This document shows positions 1-11,900 of a DNA stretch of 64,000 nt, one piece after another. Each line of letters opens with the position of its first letter. The stretch's first letter is position 1. Both the position numbers and the translations under genes were made by a program. The DNA is from Rotaria sp. Silwood1. Its lineage: Eukaryota; Rotifera; Eurotatoria; Philodinida; Philodinidae. The DNA is taken from positions 748,417 to 812,416 of the forward strand of contig CAJNOP010000055.1 in the NCBI GenBank assembly GCA_905250075.1. Direction: 5' to 3'. Under the pieces are notes generated by a model. That model made no database searches and had not been told where the DNA came from. It saw only the letters and a program-made list of their open reading frames with translations.

Positions 1-2111
1 ATGCTACTGTACATAACTGTTGTGATCCAATTTGATTTGTCTGTGGCATCCAAGTGAACGTGATATAGGAGATCGATGAATTTGTTGACGAATGTGTAAG
101 ATTACCATGAGTCATACCAGTAATTCCACTGGAAACCACAATATCAGTAAGTGTAGCTACAGTCTGATTACATAAATTCATTGCAGATAGATTAAAGCTG
201 ATTGTGACACCAACTTGTACTTCTAGACAACGATCTAGAGGAATAATTACAGGTTCGATTGAACAAGCTGGTTGTGCTTGAACATAAATCAAAAACTGAA
301 CTGGTACTGAACTCAATGGTGTTGTACTTGTTCCATCAATAAAATCTTCAACCTGTAGAAAACGAAACAATCATTCTATACTATACATCAATATTAAATT
401 TTTTCATAAACTTAAGCTGATATCTTATTCTTTTGATATTCAAAACATCATTTTTTTTCTCTAGATCAGTGTCTAATACGATTGATTGTGTATAGGCTTT
501 TAATTAATAAAGTGGCTCAACAAGGGTGAAATACTGTTATCAGATGATTAAATGTCCAATTAAACTAATATTAGCCATAAGTCCTCAATAACGATAAATA
601 ACTTAATGACCGTGGTTGAAGAATTAGGGACGAATGAATAACAATCTGTTTACCTGAATAGCCACTGCATACCAGACACCAGCTTTATGGCCTGTGAATG
701 TGATAGTACAGTTAGACATTGTTGTACCATTAGGTACACTGCCTGGATAACAAATACCACCACATTCGTCAATCGCCTGACGAATTGGATACGTCGAAGT
801 CGATCTTGGTGTTCCGGGAGTTTCTGTAGTAGTTGTATTGATTGTAGTTGTCGTATCGGTTGTAGTGGTCGCACCTGTTGTCGTTGCTGCAACAGCTGTG
901 GTTGCTGTATCAGTTGTAGTTGTTGCACCTGTTGTCGTTGCTGCAACGGCTGTGGTTGTCGTATCGGTTATAGTCGCCGCAACAGTTGTAGTCGCTGCAA
1001 CGGTTGTAGTTGTCGCACCAATTGTGGTCATCACAAGAGTTGTTGTTAATACAATGGTTGTAGTCGTTGCAACGGTTGTTGTCGCACCGGTTGTGGTTGT
1101 TGCAACGCTTGTAGTCGTTGCAACGGTTGTAGTCGTTGCAACGGTTGTAGTCGTTGCAACGGTTGTAGTCGTTGCAACGGTTGTTGTCGCACCGGTTGTG
1201 GTTGCTGCGACGGTTGTTATTGTTGTAACGGTTGTGGTTGTGGCCTGCGTTGAGGTTGTCGCAAGACAACCTCCAGTAGTAGCACATGTCGCACCAGTGC
1301 ATGATGTGCCAGTACAACCATTGCAACCGCAGTCACAGCCAAATACACATGAAGAGCCACAGCCACCACCACAACCTGCTCTTTTTTTTCTAATATGAAT
1401 GAATTCTCTATCACTAGCTGCTTCGCTCTGAAAATGAACATTTGATCGATGCTTGATATATTCTTCTTGGTCGGATCGTTTTCGTCTTCGATATCCAGTT
1501 GTATATGTTGACCATCGACAACGTACATCATCACCAGCATTCGCATCTGACACAGGAATCTTTATTTGTATTGTTTTATTTACAATGGCATATTGTGGAG
1601 AAACAACTTTGGCCACAGGTGGAGTATTAATGAAACCATCTGGTCGTTTACGAAGATCAATGTACGTTACAATAGACCAGTCAAGACCTTGTTCAGCAGG
1701 ATCATTCAATGCTACCCAAGCACTTCCTCTATAAGCTATATAAAAGTGTGCATCAGCAGATAGAGTAACACTTTTTGATCGTTCACTTGTCATCATTTTC
1801 ATCGATGAACTAGCTGATATACAATCGGTAAGAATATCAATTGGTTTAGTAGAATAACCACCATCAGTTGAACAATCAACTACACAAGTTAGATTAGTGT
1901 TGGCACGGCTCCATCCACTAGTCGAGCTCGGCACATTATTGGCACATTTTATATATGGATATGTCCATGAATAAGTCTGTGTAATAGTAATATTAACTGA
2001 CGTGGAATTATCATAAGGATCAACAGGAGCCCATCCGATACTTCCCCCATTGAAATGTTTTGCACCCATGAAAGCGAAAGAACAATACAATATGAACAGA
2101 CCGAAGTACAT
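1..2111 (-). CDS. Secreted mucin-like Thr-rich protein, C-terminus off window
   Basis: Two exons are visible: 2111-654 and 352 to beyond position 1, joined in phase 0 by a 301-bp intron (CAG|GTAAAC to TTCTACAG|GT). The first exon starts with a signal peptide (MYFGLFILYCSFAFMGAKHF). Next comes a region of roughly 190 residues with scattered Cys and N-glycosylation sites, then two dibasic clusters, RRRKRS and HIRKKRAG, that look like furin sites. The second cluster is followed directly by a dense Cys/Gly stretch. A long TTTVAT-type Thr-rich linker comes next, then an extracellular segment (IDECGGICYPGS) continuing in the second exon. The product is most likely an extracellular or cell-surface glycoprotein with an O-glycosylated stalk. 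I do not recognise a named family. The gene is incomplete because it runs past the left edge. The linker is an expanding minisatellite, so its length probably varies between alleles. Confidence 0.8.
826..1262. repeat. 18-bp coding minisatellite (Thr-rich linker)
   Basis: Units of 18 bp (GTAGTCGTTGCAACGGTT on the + strand) are near perfect at about 1100-1180 and degenerate outward. On the minus strand each unit encodes six residues of the TTTVAT type. The array keeps the reading frame of the mucin-like gene throughout. Confidence 0.9.
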
Positions 2112-4748
2112 TGTTTGTCACTACTTAAATCAATGAATCAAAATCTACAAAGACAAATGTTTCGAACAATATCGTATAACGAAAACCAAATGTTAATAGT
2201 ACATCAGAAAATTTCATAAATTTATTCTTTGTTGAGTAGAGTGTACATTGAAAAACACCTTCTCTTAACAAGATATTTTCTCAACAAGCGAAAAAAAAAA
2301 GATATGTTTTCTATATAAGTTTGCAGCGAACTGATTTTTTTAATTGAAGAAAAAATGATATTGTAATCCATGAGCTTAAAAATTCGGAAATAGTTTCATG
2401 ACTTTCGTGAATATTTTACCAAATTTACGAGAGAAATGATGCTACAAGAGATGAAACGAGCATAAAAATTAATGTATTCTATATATCCATTTATTTCTAT
2501 GGACAATTTAATGAAGAAAATGCAAGGACTTTGATTTTCGATCAAAATCATGACATTAAACTAATGAAAATATCTGTTTCTCAATTTAATGCAATTTTTT
2601 TTGATATTATGAATCCATGGCTTGCATGTTTTTGAACCTTTATTCTCGTGATATTGCCATATGTGAACTACAATTAGATGCATTAGTTTGCAAGAATAAC
2701 CTACTTTTCAAGTTCCTCTATTCAACAAATACTTCAAAGTAGAATTCAATATAAATATCACTACGAAACTGGATTATTTTCTTTAAGCCATAGATTCTCA
2801 TAATTGCAAACACATTGATGAAATAAATTTCAATACCTGTAGACACAGTTCTTATCGGAATAGTATCAGTTGTTCTTCAGTGTTATTGTTTCTCGCTGGG
2901 ATGATTGTAGTTTGAGGCACATATGAAATATGACTTCTGTTGTTTTCTTTTGCTTTTTCAAAGTTTGTGACGAAAGAAGAAGAGTTTTTTTAATGAAGAA
3001 GTGAATCGAATTTGCAAACGCCTGCATGTAATAGTATGCGAAACCGTACTGATGATGATTATTATTTGAGTTATTTTAAACTTGATTAATATTCAATCAC
3101 ATCGAGATGTGTTACCAATAGTCAAGCAACATCTAGTTGTCTGTTATCAAAAAAATTCATTCTCAACACATGCAAATTTCTTTCGATAGATCAATAGACT
3201 AAAGTCAAAATATATATTCATGATCAAATGAAAGCAATTGAATTTATTTTTAAAATAAAAGTTCATTTTACAGTATATGTTCTAAATTTAGTACTGAATA
3301 CAAACTATTCACTTGAAAAAATTTATTAAATACTATTGAATATTCATCTATATATTCTTTATGAAAGTTAATATGGACAACAGTCAGTCCTCATTGAATC
3401 TGACATTAGTCCTATAATCTGTTAATCATAAATAGAAAAGTTACTAACAGAAATCTAAGAATTTATAAGTTATCTCTAAAAATAGATTCTTCTTTTTTAA
3501 TTCTAAAATAAAATATTATGGTTTTCACATATAGGCACATATGCAATACGTGCTCTGAGAAGATTGCAATGTTATTATGCTTTGTCCAATAATAGTGTTT
3601 GACAAGGTTTGTACATGAGTATAGTTTCTTGATAATAAAATCACAATGATTTTTTCCTTTCAAAGAATACTACTGACATCCAAATTTCATAGTATATGTT
3701 AGTATAAAATTCATATCTGTCAATATCTTTTTATAATGCTTGATTTTCCAGATATGTTAAAAATTTTGTTTTTACTTCTTTTTTCATCCATTATTGATGA
3801 ACTAGATTATTCAATAGAAATTTGTTCTACTTCTTATTCTTTGAAGGCTTATTTGTTGTCATGGTTCGTTTTCTTATTAAAAATTCTTTTAGACAACATC
3901 AGCAAAGAACGAAAAAAAAACAACACGAATTGATTAATAAACAAATTTTTTGCTTTAAAAAGAAGATTGTAAATATCTTTTGTACTCATGTATTAATTAA
4001 GATTCTTTTTGTATGGTTATTGATTTTTTCACCAAAGGTGATGATGAAATAATGAAATGGAATAAATTTTTATATGTTTAAACAGAACGACAAAATTGAA
4101 AAGGCATTGTATGAAAAGCTGAATATCATTCTGACTCAATATATTTTTTTTCTTGGCAAGTAATAATTTTATTGTTTTAACTAAAGTTAAAAGCAACTAC
4201 GACAATAAAAATCAGTTGGATAATACGATATCGATATTTTTAATTGTATACAGTACTTTAACAACATATTGAAAATGAATTCAATCAACATCTTATGAAC
4301 GAAACTGATAGTACATTAGAAGACAAAAATAAGTTCACTACTCTATTTTTCCTAAGGACCAAATAAGTGATATAATTACAAATAAATAGATTTTCACTTT
4401 GTAAATTACAACAATTTATCGTTTCAATGTTATCAATTCACAAATTGAATGATCTTCTTTTATTTGTCTTTCTAACACAAACAAATTGTTCTTTTGTAAA
4501 ATAAAAATTGCGAAATTTCGTAGTAAATATGATTATCATTAGTCGACATGAATTTTTATTAGAAGAAGAATGTTTATGATACACCAAAAATAAATAATTT
4601 TGAAGATTTATCATTGAAAACCGTCACTAATAAATATTTTATTAGAAATCAATGAATTACATCATCTTCTCATTTCAATTTTAAATTTTCATTAACTAGT
4701 GGTCTATGATCTTGTGTTGTATATGTAAGACTTAAATACATGAAGGAA

Positions 4749-4806
4749 TGGGTGTGTGCAAGGGTGTGTCCAGATACAGCTTCTTTCACAAGCACACCAA
4801 ACACCC
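4749..4806. repeat. Degenerate TGTGGG-type palindrome
   Basis: The G-rich arm (GGGTGTGTGC, AGGGTGTGTCC) is followed about 25 bp later by a C-rich arm (CACACCAAACACCCC). The polarity is G arm first on the + strand. It is degenerate relative to the cleaner copies further right. Confidence 0.5.
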
Positions 4807-5895
4807 CATAAATCGTTCTTTATGAAGCTTGGGAAAGCCATTAATTTCATGTAAACTAAACAAAAAAAAGCGATTTGCATGGAAGCATCGTGTGCAAAAA
4901 TGACGTGCGTGAAACTGTCGATGAACTTCACATTGGGAGACGTTTCTTCATTAGCGGTACGTTAGCTCATGATTGGGCAATATATAAGATAAAGTTAAAA
5001 GGAAAGAACAGTTCATTACAGTTGTATTTTTTAATAAAAAAACACGTATGTAAAGAATATGTTAGTTCTTTTTTTGCAATATACTCTGAAGAAAATTTTT
5101 TAGGTTTTCTTTACAAAAAAAAAATTCATTTTTACAGCTGCAAGGCATACTTAAAGTGGTGTACATCCAAATACTTCACATAAGAGGAGATCTGTCTCAA
5201 ATAAAAGCATATTCAGTGAAGTCCTAATGCTCATTATTTTATACTGTGCTCGGTCTGTATACTTTCTCTTTGAAATTCAGACATATATTCGAAGTATAAG
5301 TATAAACATACATTATTCAGTGGAAAAGAACATACCTTACACGGCAAGGAATTTGTGCTTTGTATAGGGTTGAGGTTGAGATTACTGTGCGTAGAATATG
5401 AATGAGCTTCATGCTCACACATTTTTTTGGCAAGAAAAGTATTTTGGCTCTCACAAACAGATTTTCCTGTTTTCGAGATTTTGTTTTATTGTCTTGAAAT
5501 AAATTCAACTGTTGTTAATGCATTAATAAATTTTCTACAACAGAAACAAAATTGATTGTTGCTCTTGGTCTTAAACTTCTTTCCTGATCTATCGTTTACT
5601 TTGTGTGCTTAATTCTAGATAGACATTAATGCATCATGGGAAAAGATATATCAGTCAAGTATCTGTAAAAAATAAGTACGATTACTATGAGTTATCAGCG
5701 GTTTTTATCTGTTGATCTATTCATGCTTTGTTCTATATAAGTATCTATATATATTTTTGCTCAGATAGACATATCCACCTTTTCTTTTCTAGTTTTTGTA
5801 TTCAACTCCTTTCGGTGTTCTTTTTTGGATGCTCTCATCTTCTCTTCGGTAGCTTTTATATTTCCACTGTTTGGTATCGTATATCCATATTGATA

Positions 5896-5948
5896 GTGTG
5901 AGTGTGGGTGTGGAAGCGAACCTTTCTCTTGTCACACATCAACACCCT
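5896..5948. repeat. TGTGGG-type palindrome
   Basis: The G-rich arm GTGTGAGTGTGGGTGTGG is followed by a spacer of about 20 bp and a C-rich arm ending in CAACACCC. The polarity is G arm then C arm. Confidence 0.55.
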
Positions 5949-8890
5949 TTTTCTTTATTTTAAAATTGATCTCCTTTGTACTACAGAAAAGCGAATTCTC
6001 CTATTAATGATTAAGAATGAAGTAAACAAAAAAGATCAATGAAATCATAATTCTATAAAAAGTCACTGTTTTGATTTAGAACTAATATTTATTTTGATCT
6101 TTCAATTTAACAATGTAAATAAATCTATCATATCGTAGAGCGATGAGTCGCTCTTCGTGACAACCCTTATTTCTCTGTGTTGTTGAATCATGAAATCTAC
6201 AAAACGAGTGGTTTTATATCGAGTTGTTGCTATCTATAAAAATGGTCTATTCGGTATTACTTACTTCATTTCTATTATAATGATTGAATGTAAATAGGAA
6301 ATGCAAATCGTATACAAAGTTAGAGACTTATATGGATGGAAACGTTTTTGGTCTATATTTCATTGGTTTGCTTTGTTTATATTTTTGAAAACTCCGTCTC
6401 ATTTTCTATGAATTATTATAAGATGTGACTGATCACACCTATACTCACTCTCAAGTTATGTTAGATACTCGATATCTCAAGAAAAATACATTTGTTTGAG
6501 TTGCTAGTTTCATGATATTCTAGTGGACATGAGATCTATCTAAAGATGAAAAGTCTCATAATTGAATTTTTCATGAATAGCTGATCTAAAGGTCGAAAAT
6601 CGATCAAAACGGTCATGAATTTAGTTGGATAATGCATCGATCCGAACCCATATAGTGTTTTTTTCAGTTTTACTGAGTTCTAATCTATAGGTAATGAAGC
6701 TACAAGGTTTGAATAGACCCAAGTCTACTCTAGATTGAGACTTCTTAGGTTAGAGTTGACTCAAACACTTTTTCTCCTTTCATCAGATTAATAGAGTTTG
6801 AGCAACGCATCATAATTCTTGTAGAAATACCAAAAATTTTTACCAATTTCGGCGAATTATAATGACACTCTCCTATTCAAACAGATTAAGAAAATGTTTT
6901 TAAAGAAACAGTAAGTTTTGTATAAGTATCGGATCATATATCAAGAACGACTTGAAGCGAAGATCTTTCACTACAAGTAAAGAAGAACTGTAAAGGAAAT
7001 CTAATCCATATTAACTAAAATCTATCAACAATTTTCCTTTCACCTGCGGTAACAAAGATTATATGCCTATTAAATACTTTTAACAGTAAACGAAATCACC
7101 ATGAAACACCTTTTTTTTTCTTGTGAATATATCTGTTTCGTTATTAAAATTTTCTTTTTCTAGTGAAGCAGATCAAAGACTCTTCACTTTTATACAGTAT
7201 AAAATGCACATTCGAACAAACAAATACTAACTATATTTCAAGTAAATTAAACTGAATAAAAAAAAATTTGTCCTTTCTTCTTTTTAACTTTCAGATGCAG
7301 AACTTATTTAAAAAAAAAATGCTAACGGTACCACCTCAAAATTGAAACGATTCGCAGTTCATGATCGAACGATGTCAGACAATACAAAATGTTCCCTTAT
7401 TAGAATTAGTAACAATTTTATCAGAAAATTTATTTTATTTGTTTTCTTTATAAATAAAATGATTACTGATACCTTTGGTATTTACTCATTTCTGTCATTG
7501 TTACATATATTGACAAGGCAAAGAAAACACAAAACAAAAAAAATAGACAATAGTTTTTTGATTATTCTGTAATCATATCCCTAATTGAATACAATGTGTC
7601 AACATTTTTATGATCATATTCTAACATTGAGTAATTACATAAATGACGCATAATGATATACAAGAAATTTTTGATGTAATAAAATGAAACAATTTTTTGT
7701 CTAATTTGCTTTTTTTTTGTTGGTCTCTTGACATTTGACATAAAGGTCATTATTTATCGACCAATAGCGACATCCTATAAAATTCATTCTACGAATGGTC
7801 AAATAGATGAATCGATCCATTGAATTGAATAATATTTCTGTTAATGATTGATTCTGTTGTATATTAACCGCAGACAAAATTTTGAATATGAAATCTACTA
7901 TGTTTGATGTTTTATTTTTCTGTACATCAACTGATGTAATTCTACATCATGCGTCATGTTATAATTATAATTTCAAGGTTCTTATACTTGTAAATGTCAA
8001 ATGAAACTTACTGAAATCTCTGACACATTTTTTCTTTATATACTACCGTTTGGATTTTTTTTTCTTTTGTATTTTGATCTGTCTACTCCTATTACATTTG
8101 TTTAACATACAATGCTTTGATCTTCTTTGAGTTTTTTTTTTTTTTTTGTATTATGTTTGTTGTTTTATTTTGTTCATTAATAATAGTAATGATAAGAACA
8201 GACATCTTGTCTCGTTAGTGAACTTTTCAAAAAATTCAAATAAAAGTGATCATTTTCACTTTTTAGTTTATTCCATTCATATCATCAGTATTTTATTTTA
8301 ATAGGTGAAATATGTTGGTACGAATTGGTACTCCTTAATGGTGAACTCTTTTTTTTTTCGTATTCTTTCCTCCTTCGCCTTCTTCTTCTCCTTCTCTTTC
8401 TTTCTTTTTGCTTAATAAATACAATGCAGGTAGAACGAAATGAAGACAGACGATGGTCTAGGTCAGGCATCCTTGTATACTTGACGACATTAATACATAA
8501 ACGTCCAAATGTCAGTTGAGCTCATGATAGATCTCTTATATAAACAAGGCCAATAGATAGAACAAAAAAAGAAAATAAAAATAAAGGAACTATGTTAGTA
8601 CTTCTCTCTGTTATCACCAACGAGAAAATGATGTTAGTTTATGTCGACTGCATGAGACAGGAAAAAAAAAACTATTTCTCTCTATTATTTTTCGTCGTCG
8701 CTGTTACTGTGTTTACTTGCTCAAGAACTGGAATGTATATGCGACAAATATAAGCCCACATACTTTGAGATGTAAATACTATGGAATAGAAGAGCTACAG
8801 AGGAAATGAATCATATTTCGAGAGAACTATGATTAATATGATAGAAAATTGTTTATATATATATATGTATGTGATTATATTGCATTTTGT

Positions 8891-8897
8891 TTTGCAG
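8891..8897 (+). promoter_or_regulatory. Probable 5'-UTR or spliced-leader acceptor site
   Basis: TTTGCAG ends 14 bases before the ATG of the F-BAR gene, with a T-rich tract upstream and no coding exon before it. It could be the 3' end of a 5'-UTR intron or the acceptor for a trans-spliced leader. Bdelloids are reported to trans-splice leaders. Confidence 0.45.
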
Positions 8898-8911
8898 ATT
8901 ATTGATTAAAC

Positions 8912-11900
8912 ATGACGATCGAACAGTTTCGAGATTGTTTTGTGGTAAGTTTATTGATCATTGAATCAATACTCAATGTTATTGAATATTTTAGGGTGAA
9001 AAAGGCTATGAAGCCTTGAAAAAACTAATGAAAAGCGGTAATGAATTATGTACAGATACAGCAAAATGTTGGCAAGAACGGTAAAAGAAAAAAATCCCAA
9101 TAGTTATTATTCATAGCAATTTCAACATATGTTATTTTTAGTTACGACATCGAAATCGCTTATGCCAAAGGTCTTCGTAAGAACAGTGAAACATTTCAAA
9201 AGCTTGCTGGTCGAGCAAAAGGGTACGAATATAAAAAAAAAAGATCCTATTAAAAAAAAAAAATCTTACTCGTTTTAATAAATAAATAGATCTTTAGTAC
9301 AAGCATTTACAACTCTTGCGACACAAACAAATATTGAAAGTGAAGCACATAATATAATAGCTAATATATTACTTAATAAAATATCTATTCCAATGAAAAA
9401 TCTTGCTGATACACAACTTAAAGCAAGAAAACCAGTAGATATGAATTTTTTTTTTTGATAAAATATAAATTAAAGTTTTTTATTTTGATTTTTTTCTTTC
9501 AAAGATTGAAGATGCATTAAATGGAAAATTTAAAGCATGGAAAGATAAAAAAGAAATCGATACTAAAGTAAAATAAAACAAAAGTAAATATTTTTCATTT
9601 ATATAAATTATTTTTTTTTATTTTAGTATCGTCAACGTCAATTTGACAATTGCAAAGAAATTGAATCATTATATCTTAAAATGGATGAAACTCCAAAAAC
9701 AACAAAAAATTCTGTCAAAGAAGTTAGCAAGGTTAGTTTAAGAAATAAAAATTCGTTTTTTTTTCCAATCGAATATGTATTATCATATACAGGAAGCGCA
9801 ATTGGTCACAGCTTGTATATCCCCTGGTGGATATCGAACAAATATCTCTGAAAAGGTTGAAATATGAAAAATAAGATTATTAATAATACTTTTTCTTGCA
9901 CTAAAGTTTCTTTTCCTTTTACTCTTGAATTTAATTTAACAATTCACGCTAACGATAATGAAAGTCTCCCTAAAAATCAATGTATCACTTAGGACGATTT
10001 GTTTTTGCCTGAAATACGACGAACAGGATAATTTCAAATTAAAACTAATATTTGAGGTATAGTTTCGAACTTTTCTTTAATTCATTCTAATATATATGAG
10101 TTTGAAATAAGCTGTAGCATGCTCCATATATACTAGATACTATTTGGCATCAGACTTTCTTTTTCTGATAACTCTTAGAAACAAAAAATATCGATTCAAA
10201 AAAACTTGCATTTTTTTGATACTTTCAATATTTCGAGTTTTTTTTTATTCGAAGGACAAAAATATATAAACAAAATTTTCAGCTTGATCGAGTAAAAAAT
10301 TTTGAAGAAACGGTGAAAGACAATTGGAGGCAATTTTCTCCATTGTGAGATCCTAGTATCTCAAAGAAGAATAGCATCGGAAAATTTTGAGTCTATGACA
10401 AATCTTACTTTACTTATCAATATCTACTTGCGCTATGAAACTTTCAAAATTTTTTTATAAATCATTCTTCAGAAACTTTAGAAAAGTAGAACGAATATCC
10501 TTGCAGAATTATATAATTCAATATGAATAGTTTTTCTTTCTTTCTTTTTTAAACATTGAGACAATTATTTACTTATGATTCATTTTGTTATTTCGTTTTA
10601 TTATATCTTATTAATGATTTTCTATTATTAAAATGAAATATTTAAATTATTTCATTTTCGTCTATAGTTGCCTGCTAATCTCAATGGCAAGCAGACATTA
10701 AACGTAAGAATTCTAATTAACAAAATGCACTGACTATATTTTAACTTATTGCGTTCAACTGCTTTTATATTTATCAGATTTAATTCTTTAATTTTATTTT
10801 GTTTAATATTAATTTCTTAATTATTCATTGGTTATTTCTTTCTTTTTTTTTTTGGTTTTATTTTTAAATAGATTGAAATGTCATTACGAAAAGCAGAACA
10901 AGAATTAGATAAAACAGAAAAAAAATATCATGAATCAACAAAAGATGTTGAATTAGCAAGACAATCATGTGATGCTGAAATGTGTAAAGTACATGTTTTA
11001 ATTCTTTAGATTTTCAAGAAAATAATTTTTTTTCTTTTTTTCTTTAGAGTTGTGATCAAATGCAAACTATGGAACTTGATCGAATTAATGAAATGGAAAA
11101 ATTTATTCAAACATATACTAATTCAATACAAAAACTTAGTGAAACGATGAATCAAGTAAATATTTAGACTTTTGACATAAGGTTGAATTTTTAGTATAAA
11201 GAATCAATAGACCTTATTACCTGCTGGTACAATTACATTAAAGTTATTCTCACGGGATAAATATTTCTATTTTTTTTTGTTGTAGATTATAAAAAACAAT
11301 TGATAGGAAATTTTTACTCATGATAAATATAATATTGTCGAGTGTTAGAGTATACTAGAGACTAGAACTATTATTATTATAGGAAAGAATAAAAAAAAAA
11401 AGTAATTATCACAAGAGCCTTTGTCTTATTGTTTCCAAAAAAACATAAACAATAAAGCCAGTAGGAAAATTCTATTGTATGATGTACTCATTATGATACA
11501 ATTAATATTCTAAATTGATAAATATGTAATTCAACAATATATAACCGTTATTATACTAAATTCATCTATTAAAGAAACGAAATTCTATGTATACTAAAAT
11601 TTATTTCAAAACATCTGAAATAGTTTGTGTTTCTACTTTGAAATTTTCATTTGTAAATCCTATCGTACTTCTTCAATTGTTTCAGAAAATAGCTAGATAT
11701 TTACAAAATAAGAAAATTGCTTTTCTTACAATTATTTTATGTAAAAATAAAATCTAAAAATAACAAAAAAGAATAATAATTGCTTCTTTTTTAAAGGTAA
11801 CACAAGAATTATATTCTATCCGAATAACACCACAAGATGATATTATTACTGAAGGTAAACTTAATGTACAAACAACTGAAACAGAAATTTTACTATATGA

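Larger units (their letters stand above)
2112..8911. other. Intergenic, AT-rich, no gene recognised
   Basis: About 6.8 kb with only short ORFs of low-complexity, AT-driven composition and no recognisable domain or convincing splice chain. It holds two degenerate GTGTGGG palindromes (about 4.75 and 5.9 kb), several A/T runs and a CT-rich stretch near 8.34-8.41 kb. The right part must hold the promoter and 5' leader of the F-BAR gene, but I see no clear promoter motif. Confidence 0.6.

Noticed and set aside
687-1398. Plus-strand and alternative minus-strand ORFs over the mucin minisatellite
   Set aside because: These are shadows of the 18-bp repeat. Only the frame with a signal peptide and splice support is kept.
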